NCBI GenBank assembly: GCA_035462025.1
Contig: DATHUR010000094.1
Span: forward strand, 1-33,435
Length of the DNA: 33,435 bases
Direction: 5' to 3'
DNA from: Egicoccus sp035462025
Lineage (GTDB): Bacteria; Actinomycetota; Nitriliruptoria; Nitriliruptorales; Nitriliruptoraceae
The notes beneath the pieces are model-generated. The model ran no database searches. It worked only from the letters and a program-made list of their open reading frames with translations, and was not told the DNA's origin. This document shows positions 1 through 7,879 of this stretch, in pieces (within the stretch, counting starts at the first letter, position 1; each line of letters begins with the position of its first letter). The position numbers and the translations under genes are program-made.

Positions 1-976
1 AGGCCGCGACGGGTGCGCCGAGGTCCAGCGCCCAGTTGAACTCGGCCTCCTGCGACTGCTCCCACGTGCGGGTGATGTCGAGGCCGGCCTCGGACGGGTC
101 GTAGCCGTTGGTCGTCAGGTACTCCTCGACCTGGGGCTGACGGTCCTGCCAGTTGTCCTCCTCGCCGCTCGCGATCCACTGGTTCGCCTCGAACAGGCCA
201 CCCAGCGCGGCGCAGACGGCGTCCTTGTTGTTCTCCATGGTCTCGCGCTCGACCATGAACATGCCCTGGGCCATGTCGATGACCTCGCCGTAGAGCTCGT
301 TGCCACCGGCTTCCTCGACGAGCGGGCGGTGACGTGGCTGGCCCATGAAGCCGTCGATCTGGCCGGCCAGGAACGCCTCGAGGCGCCCGTCGGACCCACC
401 GCCGACCGACACGAACTCGACGTCGTCGGGGTTCATGCCCCACTCGTCGCGCATGATCAGGCGCGCGACCGTGTTCCACGAGTCACCGACGGCGCCACCG
501 CTGAACGTGCGGCCGACCAGGTCCTCGGGCGAGGTGATGTCCTCGGCGGTGAACAGATACCACGCGTCGGTGTCGTTGAAGACCCCGACGAGCACCCCGT
601 CGACGACCTCCTGCTCGAGGGCCGGCCACAGCAGGCCGGGCTCGTTCTGCACGAGCCAGGCGGCGCCGCTGATCAGCGCCGGGATCGGCTCTTCCGTGGC
701 CGTGAGGGTGACCTCGTCGAACTGCTCGTTCCAGGTGCGTTCCTTGGCCGACATCAGGTTCATCAGCTGCGTGGACCGCTCGGCCTCGAACGTCATGCTG
801 AGCTCGGACAGGCTCAGCTCGCCGCCTTCGTCGCCGCCCTCCTCGTCGCCGCCCTCCTCGCCGGCGCCCTCCTCGGCCGCCGGCTCCTCCTCGGGGTCCT
901 CGTCACCGCCACACGCGGTGAGCGCCAGGGCGCCCGCGGCGGCGGCCGCCAGGACTCTCGTCATTCGGGTTCGCAT
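1..976 (-). CDS. NitT/TauT-type ABC transporter substrate-binding lipoprotein (C-terminus outside window)
   Basis: Predicted extracytoplasmic solute-binding lipoprotein that feeds the importer encoded just upstream. The N-terminus is a lipoprotein signal: MRTRMTRV, an Ala/Leu-rich core and the lipobox ALTACGG with Cys at about residue 22. A strongly acidic Glu/Gly linker of about 30 residues follows, then a periplasmic-binding fold with the family-style segment EDLVGRTFSGGAVGD. The second half resembles the lipoprotein at 24079-25164 (PRHRPLVEEAGG against PRHKFALEEAGG). The ATG at 976 follows GGGAGAGGGAGCATCC; an in-frame ATG at 964 would remove the basic n-region. The frame stays open to base 1, so the gene is cut by the window edge. 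Ligand unknown; NitT/TauT binding proteins take sulfonates, nitrate, thiamine precursors and similar small molecules. Confidence 0.88.
   Translation of the reverse strand, partial: MRTRMTRVLAAAAAGALALTACGGDEDPEEEPAAEEGAGEEGGDEEGGDEGGELSLSELSMTFEAERSTQLMNLMSAKERTWNEQFDEVTLTATEEPIPALISGAAWLVQNEPGLLWPALEQEVVDGVLVGVFNDTDAWYLFTAEDITSPEDLVGRTFSGGAVGDSWNTVARLIMRDEWGMNPDDVEFVSVGGGSDGRLEAFLAGQIDGFMGQPRHRPLVEEAGGNELYGEVIDMAQGMFMVERETMENNKDAVCAALGGLFEANQWIASGEEDNWQDRQPQVEEYLTTNGYDPSEAGLDITRTWEQSQEAEFNWALDLGAPVAA
820..895. repeat. Low-complexity repeat encoding the acidic lipoprotein linker
   Basis: Imperfect tandem copies of a 15-base unit (gccgccctcctcgtc and variants) encode Gly-Gly-Asp-Glu-Glu-type repeats directly after the lipobox Cys. 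It is a coding repeat acting as a flexible acidic tether, and could vary in copy number between strains. Confidence 0.6.
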
Positions 977-1017
977 GGATGCTCCCTCTCCCTGCCCCGT
1001 TGGTACGGGTGTCTTGG

Positions 1018-1052
1018 CCGCGGTCCGGGGCCGGGTGGCCCTGGCACCGCGG
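1018..1052. promoter_or_regulatory. Strong hairpin between permease and binding-protein genes
   Basis: CCGCGGT at 1018-1024 pairs with ACCGCGG at 1046-1052. Inside it CCGGGGCC (1025-1032) pairs with GGCCCTGG (1037-1044) around a GGGT loop. The result is about 15 base pairs with one bulge and one G-T pair. It sits in the 130-base gap between the permease stop and the lipoprotein start, where intra-operon hairpins often set subunit ratios by RNA processing or attenuation. There is no T-tract, so a simple terminator is less likely. Confidence 0.4.
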
Positions 1053-1106
1053 GTTCTTGCTCCACTCCCGGTTCGTACTCCCCGTCGTGTCACCCTTCGG
1101 CCGCGT

Positions 1107-1979
1107 TCACTCCCGCCAACGGCTCAAGCGCTTCTCGAGCGAGGAGCTGCCGGCGATCGCGGTCATGCAGAACAACAGATAGACGCCCAGGATCCCGAAG
1201 ACGAGCGGGGTCTGGTAGCGCTTCGACGCGTCGAGCAGCAGGTAGCCCAGGCCGTTGTGGGCGGTGAACAGTTCGGCCCCGAACAGGCCGACCAACCCGC
1301 GCGACACGCCCATGCGCACGCCGGTGCCGATGTAGGGCAGCGTGGCGGGCAGGACCACCAGGCGCAGCGCCTGCTGCCTGCTGGCACCGAACGAGCGGGC
1401 CACGCGCAACAGCGATCCCTCGACCGTCTTCACACCCTCGATGATGACCACCGTGGCGGGCGGCACGGCACTGATGATGATGATGATCACCTTGGCGGTC
1501 GTGCTGATCCCGGCCCACAGCAGCACGAGCGGGATGAACACGATGCGCGGCGAGGTGTAGATCGCCCACAGCCACGTGGTGAACGTGCGGTTGAGCACGT
1601 CGACCGCCCCGATCACGATGCCCAGCGGGATCGCGATCGCCAGCGACAGCAACATGCTCCAGAAGAACAGGTTGATCGAGATCAGGGCGTTCGGCAGCAG
1701 CACACCGGCCTCGTAGCTGCCCGCCAGCGCGCCGCCGATCTGGCTGATGCTGGGCAGGAACAGCACGGGGATGTCGAAGGTGCGGGTGACGAACTCCCAC
1801 ACCGCGAACAGCGTGATCACGCTGACCGTGCCGATCACGACGCGCTGGCGGCCGGTGAAGTCCTTGCGACCCGTCACCACCGCCTTGCGCTTGGGCTTCG
1901 GCGTCTGCGCCGAGGGCGGCGGCGGTTCGGTCTGCGTCGCGGCGGCGGCGGTGGCCACGTTCCTGGTCACGTCGGTCAC
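1107..1979 (-). CDS. NitT/TauT-type ABC transporter permease (first of two in the operon)
   Basis: Inner-membrane subunit of the importer, 290 aa, the usual size for SsuC/TauC-like permeases. The first 45 or so residues form a Thr/Pro/Lys-rich cytoplasmic tail; hydrophobic segments start at VVIGTVSVITLFAVWEF. The cytoplasmic EAA-type loop that contacts the ATPase is visible at GASRQQALRLVVLPATLPYI. The gene begins 46 bases after the other permease stop at 2026 and runs in the same direction, so the two are co-transcribed. Two different permease genes suggest a heterodimeric channel. ATG at 1979; substrate not deducible. Confidence 0.88.
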   Translation of the reverse strand: MTDVTRNVATAAAATQTEPPPPSAQTPKPKRKAVVTGRKDFTGRQRVVIGTVSVITLFAVWEFVTRTFDIPVLFLPSISQIGGALAGSYEAGVLLPNALISINLFFWSMLLSLAIAIPLGIVIGAVDVLNRTFTTWLWAIYTSPRIVFIPLVLLWAGISTTAKVIIIIISAVPPATVVIIEGVKTVEGSLLRVARSFGASRQQALRLVVLPATLPYIGTGVRMGVSRGLVGLFGAELFTAHNGLGYLLLDASKRYQTPLVFGILGVYLLFCMTAIAGSSSLEKRLSRWRE

Positions 1980-2025
1980 GGCTGGCTCCTGCGCGTCGCG
2001 CGGATCGTCTCGGGGGTCGCGGCGG

Positions 2026-2889
2026 TCATACGGCGACCGTCTCGCGCCAGCGGGACACCGAGGCCTCGATGATCTTGGAGACCACCACCAGCAGCACCGA
2101 GATGGCGACCAGCACGCCGATCATGGCCATGACGCGCGCGGTGTTGAACTGCTGGGAGGCGCGCATGGCCTGGCGGCCGAGTCCCTCGGAGCCGACCAGC
2201 ATCTCGACCACGATGAGCCCGATGAAGCCGCGCGACAGGCACTGGCGCATGCCGTTGGCGACATAGGGCACGGTGCCGGGGAACACCACTTTGCGCAGGA
2301 TGTCGACCCGGCCCGCGCAGAACATGTGTGACATCCGCAGCAGCGACCCGTCGATGGTGCGCATGCCCTCGACGACCTGGATGATCAGCGGCACCACCGC
2401 GGACAGGAACACGGTGGCGATCACGAGGTCGAACCCGAGACCGAACCACAGGATCAACAGCGGCACCAGCGCCACGCGCGGCATCGAGAAGAACGCCCAC
2501 AGGTAGGGCATCGTCACGACCTGGGCCAGCTTCGACAGGCCGATCGCGATGCTGAGCACCATGCCGACGGCGATGGCCAGGCCGGTGCCGACCACGTACC
2601 CCTTCATGCTCTCGAGGAACGCCGGCATGAGCAGGCCCAGTTCCTGCATCGCGAACAGTTCGCGCACCACGGCGATCGGTCCCGGGAAGACGCGGGGGTT
2701 GGGCTGTCCGACCCAGACGTAGATCTGCCAGGCGACGACCACCACGACCGGGACGAGGATCGACCCGAGATGGTTGTGGCGGAACTCGGTCCACCTGGTG
2801 CGCTTGGCGGCGTGCTGGCGGCGACCCGAGGGGTCGACCGGACGCCGCTCGAGCGGCTTGGGCTGCTTGGTGCCGGCGACCTGGCTCAC
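2026..2889 (-). CDS. NitT/TauT-type ABC transporter permease (second)
   Basis: Inner-membrane permease, 287 aa. The first hydrophobic segment is LGSILVPVVVVVAWQIYVWV, and the EAA-like loop is CAGRVDILRKVVFPGTVPYV. The start is GTG at 2889, whose last two bases share the ATPase stop in a GTGA overlap, typical of translational coupling. The same frame stays open upstream to 3441, but that stretch is the shadow of the ATPase gene, rich in Arg/Pro/His, and was excluded. It resembles the neighbouring permease and the one at 25275-26135 in fold and length. Confidence 0.9.
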   Translation of the reverse strand: MSQVAGTKQPKPLERRPVDPSGRRQHAAKRTRWTEFRHNHLGSILVPVVVVVAWQIYVWVGQPNPRVFPGPIAVVRELFAMQELGLLMPAFLESMKGYVVGTGLAIAVGMVLSIAIGLSKLAQVVTMPYLWAFFSMPRVALVPLLILWFGLGFDLVIATVFLSAVVPLIIQVVEGMRTIDGSLLRMSHMFCAGRVDILRKVVFPGTVPYVANGMRQCLSRGFIGLIVVEMLVGSEGLGRQAMRASQQFNTARVMAMIGVLVAISVLLVVVSKIIEASVSRWRETVAV

Positions 2890-3728
2890 CGGGTCCCCCC
2901 TCCGACGTGGTCGACGGTGTCGGCGGTGTCGACGGCCGCCGCGACCGGGGCCTGCTTGCGCAGCAGGCGCCACAATTCGTCGCGGATCTCGGTGTAGCGC
3001 GGGTGGTGCCGCAGCGTGTTGCCGGTGCGCGGGCGCGGGATGTCGACCTCGAGGACGCCGCGGACCTTGCCGGGCCGGTCCGTGAGGACCACGATCCGGT
3101 CGGCCAGGGTGATGGCCTCGTCCACGCTGTGGGTGATGAACACGCAGGTCTGGCCGGTCTGGGCCATGATCGACAGCAGTTCGTCCTGCATGGTCTCGCG
3201 CGTGATCGCGTCGATGGCCGCGAAGGGTTCGTCCATCAGCAGGATCCGCGGCTCGGTGACCAGCGCGCGGGCGAGTCCGACGCGCTGCCGCATGCCGCCG
3301 GACAGTTCGCGGGGGTAGGACTTCTCGAAGCCCTTGAGCCCGACCAGTTCGATGTAGTGCTGGATCCTGGCCGGGCTGTCCTTGGCGAGCAGGCCCTGGA
3401 CCTCGAGCCCGAACTGCACGTTCTTGGTGACATCGCGCCACGGCAGCAGGGCGTAGTCCTGGAACACCATCGCCCGGTCCCGCCCCGGGCCGTCGACCGG
3501 CTTGCCACCCACCAGCAACTCGCCGGCGCTCGGCGAGAACAGTCCGCCGACGACGTTGAGGAAGGTGCTCTTGCCGCAGCCGCTCGGGCCCACGACGACG
3601 AGGAACTCGCCGTCGCGGACGGTCACCGTGAGCCCCTCGAGGGCGACCAACGGATCCTGTCCACGTGCGAGTTGGTACTCGATGACCAAGTCACGCGCTT
3701 CGATCGTGCCCGGACCTACAGCGTTCAT
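2886..3728 (-). CDS. NitT/TauT-type ABC transporter ATP-binding protein
   Basis: Cytoplasmic ATPase energising the importer, 280 aa. Complete ABC motif set: Walker A GPSGCGKS at about residues 47-54, Q-loop Gln near 90 (MVFQDYALLPW), signature LSGGMRQR near 142, Walker B ILLMDEP near 162-168, and switch His near 200 (FITHSVDEA). The sequence is of the SsuB/TauB type. I chose ATG 3728 because GGAG lies about 10 bases upstream and the protein then begins as family members do; the frame extends to 3803 without a better start. It is first in the operon, with an operator-like palindrome about 170 bases upstream at 3893-3906. Confidence 0.92.
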   Translation of the reverse strand: MNAVGPGTIEARDLVIEYQLARGQDPLVALEGLTVTVRDGEFLVVVGPSGCGKSTFLNVVGGLFSPSAGELLVGGKPVDGPGRDRAMVFQDYALLPWRDVTKNVQFGLEVQGLLAKDSPARIQHYIELVGLKGFEKSYPRELSGGMRQRVGLARALVTEPRILLMDEPFAAIDAITRETMQDELLSIMAQTGQTCVFITHSVDEAITLADRIVVLTDRPGKVRGVLEVDIPRPRTGNTLRHHPRYTEIRDELWRLLRKQAPVAAAVDTADTVDHVGGGTR

Positions 3729-4061
3729 TCTCGCTCCGTGGCTAGTCGCACACTCGGTGGCCCGGGCAGACGGAGAACGGCGCAAGGCGCAGCCGTGGCG
3801 CACGAGGCGCCGCTCGCGGCACCTCGACGGCAGCTCGGTGCGTCACCAGCCCTCTCCCAGGTCCGCTGACGTCGGCGGGATCTCCCGAATCCCGCAAACG
3901 ATTGCGTTCACCACGCTATCCAGCCTCGCGATCATGGTCAACCGTTTTCCGCGCGAGGCACGCGGCGGCGCGCCAAGAGGACGCACCGTGCCCCGACCGC
4001 ACGACCCCGATCGGCGCACCGCGACCACACCGGTGGCGGTGCGAGTCCTGGCCCTACCCGC
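3729..4061. other. Intergenic region upstream of the first ABC operon
   Basis: A 333-base gap between the MFS stop and the ATPase start, both genes on the minus strand. It holds the operator-like palindrome at 3893-3906. A 61-codon frame on the minus strand (3843-4028) overlaps that palindrome and looks like noise. No convincing -35/-10 pair or terminator was found by eye. Confidence 0.6.
3893..3906. promoter_or_regulatory. LacI-type operator A (upstream of ABC importer 1)
   Basis: CGCAAACGATTGCG: a 14-base near-palindrome with central CG that differs from the perfect GCAATCGATTGC core by one base. It lies about 170 bases upstream of the ATPase start. Assigned to the regulator at 27502-28575 by similarity to the other sites in the window. 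Confidence 0.6.
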
Positions 4062-5258
4062 TCACCGGGCGCGCGAGCGGGGCCGCGTCTCGGGCAGCAC
4101 CACCGCCACCAGCACCGCCACCACGCCCAGCAGCACGGACACGACCAGCACCGCCGGGGCCTGGCCGACGTGCTGGTAGAGCAGCCCGGTCACGGCCGGA
4201 CCGATCAGCAGTCCGCCGTCGCCGACGAAGCGGTAGCTGCCGAGGCGGCGCCCCATCCGCTGTCCGCCGGCGAGATCGCCCAGCACGGTGGCGGCGACGA
4301 CGCCGCTGAACGAGAACAGCGACAGCAGCACGATCGAGGCCAGCCACAGTCGCACCGAGGTGGCCACGGCGAGCAGGCTGACGCCGGCCGCCTGCAGGAA
4401 CAGCGCGGGGACCAGCACGCCCTTGCGCGAGATCCGGTCGGACAGCCACCCGCCGACCGGCGCGCCGACCATGCGGACCACGCCGCCCATGCCGAGCGCC
4501 AGGCCGATCGTCGTCGTGGACAGGCCGAGCGTGTCGCCGCCGATGATCGGGACCAGGGTCTGCGGCAACGAACCGAGCATGAACATGCTGCTGAACGGGA
4601 TCCCGTACAGCGCCACGCGCTGCAACGGACCCAGCGCCCCGATGGCGACGTCGGGGCGGGTGTCGGACGGCCGGGCGACACGCCGGGCGGCGAACCAACC
4701 GAAGGCACGGCTCGCGGCGCCGAGCACCGCCAGCAGTACACCGAGCAGGGCCGCCACCAGCATGGACGTGCGCCAGGTCCCGAGGTCGGCGATCGCGCCC
4801 CCGATCGTGGGACCGATCGCCTGTCCGCCCAGCAACGACGCCGAGAAGACCGCCATGGCACTCCCCCGCCGCTCGGCGCCGGCGACGGTGGAGAAGTAGG
4901 TCATCCCGGTCGTGTTGGCGAGCGCCGAGGCCATCCCCAGGAGCCCCGCGGCGACGTACACCAGGCCGGCACCCGTGGCCATCGTGAAGGCCATGCCACC
5001 CAGACCGAGCGCGATGCCCGCGATGACGAAGACGCGACGGATGCCGAGGCGATCGACCAGGAACCCGGCAGGCAGGTCGGCCAGCAACCGCCCCGCCGCG
5101 AAGGTCGTCGTGATCAGCCCGAGCCGCCCGGCGGCCAGCCCGAGTTCGGCCCCGATGGCGGGCAGCAACGGCGTGCGGAAGTGCGACACCACCGAGATCG
5201 CGAAGACGCTGGCCCCCACGAGGGCCATGTGGCGCCGGGGCAGCGCGGGCACGCTCAC
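4062..5258 (-). CDS. Major facilitator superfamily transporter
   Basis: Predicted inner-membrane carrier of 398 aa with about twelve hydrophobic segments; substrate unknown. The MFS-A-like loop (AGRLLADLPAGFLVDRLG) is seen after the second segment. It is a close paralog of the MFS protein at 30488-31711: both begin with PRR-M-LVGA, share NTTGMTYF, and share a GS-MAVFSA-LLGGQA core. Start is GTG 5258, overlapping the SulP stop as GTGA; the longer frame to 5384 is Arg/Pro/Gly-rich and not plausible. It is last in the molybdoenzyme operon, so it may import that pathway's substrate or export its product. This role is inference. Confidence 0.85.
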   Translation of the reverse strand: MSVPALPRRHMALVGASVFAISVVSHFRTPLLPAIGAELGLAAGRLGLITTTFAAGRLLADLPAGFLVDRLGIRRVFVIAGIALGLGGMAFTMATGAGLVYVAAGLLGMASALANTTGMTYFSTVAGAERRGSAMAVFSASLLGGQAIGPTIGGAIADLGTWRTSMLVAALLGVLLAVLGAASRAFGWFAARRVARPSDTRPDVAIGALGPLQRVALYGIPFSSMFMLGSLPQTLVPIIGGDTLGLSTTTIGLALGMGGVVRMVGAPVGGWLSDRISRKGVLVPALFLQAAGVSLLAVATSVRLWLASIVLLSLFSFSGVVAATVLGDLAGGQRMGRRLGSYRFVGDGGLLIGPAVTGLLYQHVGQAPAVLVVSVLLGVVAVLVAVVLPETRPRSRAR

Positions 5259-6994
5259 AGCAGGGTGTCCGGACGCACCTCGTCGGGGGCGGGACGGCGC
5301 ACCGGGTGCCCGGCGGGCACGCCGGCCGCGGCCAGCGCCGAGGGTATGTCGGGGTGGCAGCCGACCTCCATCAGGGCCTCCCACAGGCCGCCCCGTGCGA
5401 CGACCTTGCGCTGGTCGCCGCGCATCGTCGCGAGGAACAGGTGCACGTCGGCGTCACGCAGATGTTGTTGCAGGTCGTGCAACTCGTCCAGACCGGTCGT
5501 GTCGAGGCCGGTGATCCCGCTGGCGACGAGCACGACCCAGTCGACCTCGGGCTGGTCGGCGACGCGATCGCGGATCTGGCCGGTCACGTGCTGCACGTTG
5601 AGGAACTCGAGCGAGCCGTCGACGCGCAGGATCAGCCCGTCACGGGCCGTGACCGTCGGGTGCCGCGCGACGCTGCGGTACAGGGTCGTCCCCTCCACCC
5701 GGCCGAGTTCGACCAGGGCGGGCCGCATGTTGCGGGCCACGTGCACGGCGAGGTGGCCCAGGACCCCGGCCGCCAGGCCGACCTCGGCACCAAGCAGGAG
5801 CGTGGTGCCGAAAGTCACCGCCATCACGGCGCCGTCGGCGCGGTCGACCGCGAGGATGCGCCGCGCCCCCGCGAGGTCGATCAGGCCGGTGACGGCGACG
5901 ACGACGATCGCGCCGAGCACCGCGCGCGGCAGCGGCTCGAGCACGGGGGTGAACACCAGCAGGGTGGCCACCAGGCACACGGCCGCGACCACGCCGGCGA
6001 GTTGCGTGCGGGCGCCGGCGGCGAACACGATCACGGTGCGGGTGAAGCTGGCCGACACGGGAAAGCCGCCGACCAGGCCGGCCGCGCCGTTGGCGACGCC
6101 CGAGGCGACGAGTTCGCGCCGGGCGTCGAGGCGCTCGCGGGTCCTGGCGGCGATCGCCTTGCCCATCGACATGTTCCCGGCGTAGCAGATCACGGCGAGC
6201 ACGATCGCCGGGGCCAGCAGTGCCTCGAGGTCGCCGAGCCCGACCGCCGGCACGACCGGCCGGGGCAGCCCCGAGGGGATCGTGCCGACCAGCGCCACGC
6301 CGCCGTCACCGAGGTCGAACAGCGCGGCGAGCACGATCCCGCCGACGACGACGATCAGCGCCGCGGGGACCCTCGGCGCCAACCGTCTTCCGAGCAGCAG
6401 GATCGCGATACTGCCCACGCCGACGGCGACGGTCGGGCCGTGCGGACGCGCGAGTGCCTCGACGGCGGCGGCGAGCGCGGTGGTGAACCGGTCGGAGCGT
6501 CCGACGTCGACACCGGTCAGGTCGCGGACCTGGCTGAGGGCGATGACGAGCCCGACGGCGGCGGTGAACCCGACGATCACCGGACGCGAGATCAGTTCGA
6601 CGATCGCGCTGGCGCGGACCGCCGCGAGCAGCAGGTGCAGGGCCGCGACCATCAGTGCCAGCGCACCCGAGAGCGCGACGTACCGCGTCAGGTCGCCGTC
6701 GGCCAGCGGTTCGACGGCGGCCGCCGACAGCAGCGCCACCAGCGCGAACGGGCCGAACGACAGGTGGGAGCTGGTCCCGAGCGCCGCGTAGACGAGCAGC
6801 GAGACGATCGCGGCGTACAGCCCCGTGATCGGCGGCATACCGGCCAGGGACGCGTAGGCCATCCCCTGGGGCACGAGCATCACGGTCAGCGTCAGGCCGG
6901 CGACCACGTCGTCGCGCAGCCAGGCACGCTGGTAGCCGGTTGCCCAGCGCGGCAGCAGTGCCCGTCCCCGGCGCAGGACGGCGCGACCGCTCAC
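5255..6994 (-). CDS. SulP family anion transporter with C-terminal STAS domain
   Basis: Inner-membrane anion carrier or exchanger of the SLC26/SulP family, 579 aa, the usual length. Residues 1-400 hold the hydrophobic core with the SulP-type N-terminal segment MLVPQGMAYASLAGMPPITG and SSHLSFGPFALVALL. Residues from about 425 form a STAS domain, including GITGLDTTGLDELHDLQQH. Known family members move sulfate, bicarbonate, dicarboxylates or, in MOT1-like branches, molybdate. The start GTG 6994 overlaps the TorD-like stop as GTGA. Its place in a molybdoenzyme operon suggests transport of an oxyanion product or of the metal oxyanion; sequence alone does not decide which. Confidence 0.88.
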   Translation of the reverse strand: MSGRAVLRRGRALLPRWATGYQRAWLRDDVVAGLTLTVMLVPQGMAYASLAGMPPITGLYAAIVSLLVYAALGTSSHLSFGPFALVALLSAAAVEPLADGDLTRYVALSGALALMVAALHLLLAAVRASAIVELISRPVIVGFTAAVGLVIALSQVRDLTGVDVGRSDRFTTALAAAVEALARPHGPTVAVGVGSIAILLLGRRLAPRVPAALIVVVGGIVLAALFDLGDGGVALVGTIPSGLPRPVVPAVGLGDLEALLAPAIVLAVICYAGNMSMGKAIAARTRERLDARRELVASGVANGAAGLVGGFPVSASFTRTVIVFAAGARTQLAGVVAAVCLVATLLVFTPVLEPLPRAVLGAIVVVAVTGLIDLAGARRILAVDRADGAVMAVTFGTTLLLGAEVGLAAGVLGHLAVHVARNMRPALVELGRVEGTTLYRSVARHPTVTARDGLILRVDGSLEFLNVQHVTGQIRDRVADQPEVDWVVLVASGITGLDTTGLDELHDLQQHLRDADVHLFLATMRGDQRKVVARGGLWEALMEVGCHPDIPSALAAAGVPAGHPVRRPAPDEVRPDTLL

Positions 6995-7845
6995 CCGGTG
7001 TCCGGCAGGTCGTCGCCGGCGAGGGCGAGTTCCGTCAACAGCGTCGCGGTCGCGCCGGCCCGGTCCCGCCAGAACGTCGTGACGAGGTCGTCGCCGCGCA
7101 TCCCGGCCTGCTGGCGGCGGGCCTCGGCGGCCACGAACCGCAGGGTCGCCCCGGGGTCCTGCCCGAGCAGCGCGCGCAGCATGTAGGCCCGTTCACCGAT
7201 GCGCAGTCCGAGCTCGAGTTCGCGTGCGGCGCGCGCGAGGTCGGCCCTGGCCAGTACCAGGCCCGACCGCACCGGTGCGAGCAGACCGGCGAGGAAGGCC
7301 GGCACGTCACCGTCGCGCGGGTCGGGCAGCGGCGGTGCCTCACGGAGGTGGGCCGACAGCACCGTCGGCGCACCGAGCTCGGCCAGTTCGGCATCGAGCG
7401 CCCGTTGCAGCAGGTCGGCCCAGGCGAGGTAGGGCGCCGCGCCCAGCTCGCGCGCCCGTCGCAGGAACCCCGGCAGCCACGACCACAGGTGCTCGTGCAG
7501 CAGCGCCAGGCGCGCCAGGCGGGCGCGGCTGCCGGCGCCGTCGTCGAGGTCGATGAGCTGCGCGTACGCCCCGAGCAGGACCGCCAGGTGGTCGGGCTCG
7601 GAGGGTGGCGTCACGTCGAGCGCACGCAGGAAGCCGGCGACGCGGTCGCGGGCCACACCCCCGAGCTGGCCCTCGGGCCCGAGGTGTACCGAGGCAAAGG
7701 GATGGAGCTGGAACACGAACAGGTCGGTGTGCTCGGCCGCCGTCGGGGTCCGTGGCAGTTCGAGCGCGGCGACGACCGGACCCAGCGCCGGGGACGGCGG
7801 TTCGAGGCAGGCGGCCAGCGACCGCAACAGCTCAGCACGACTCAC
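6991..7845 (-). CDS. TorD-family molybdoenzyme maturation chaperone
   Basis: Cytoplasmic chaperone expected to bind the apo-form of the molybdopterin subunit encoded directly upstream and assist cofactor insertion. It is 284 aa and mostly helical by eye. It carries the family-type EPDHLAVLLGAY motif near residues 83-94, followed by a helical core rich in Leu and Arg. It is longer than the roughly 200 aa of E. coli TorD/DmsD, with an extra N-terminal segment. Start GTG 7845 has AGGAG a few bases upstream. The catalytic gene ends 34 bases before. The catalytic subunit shows no Tat signal, so the chaperone probably serves assembly rather than export proofreading. Confidence 0.8.
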   Translation of the reverse strand: MSRAELLRSLAACLEPPSPALGPVVAALELPRTPTAAEHTDLFVFQLHPFASVHLGPEGQLGGVARDRVAGFLRALDVTPPSEPDHLAVLLGAYAQLIDLDDGAGSRARLARLALLHEHLWSWLPGFLRRARELGAAPYLAWADLLQRALDAELAELGAPTVLSAHLREAPPLPDPRDGDVPAFLAGLLAPVRSGLVLARADLARAARELELGLRIGERAYMLRALLGQDPGATLRFVAAEARRQQAGMRGDDLVTTFWRDRAGATATLLTELALAGDDLPDTG

Positions 7846-7879
7846 GCCAACTCCTGACCAGGACCGGGGCGGGGCGAGC

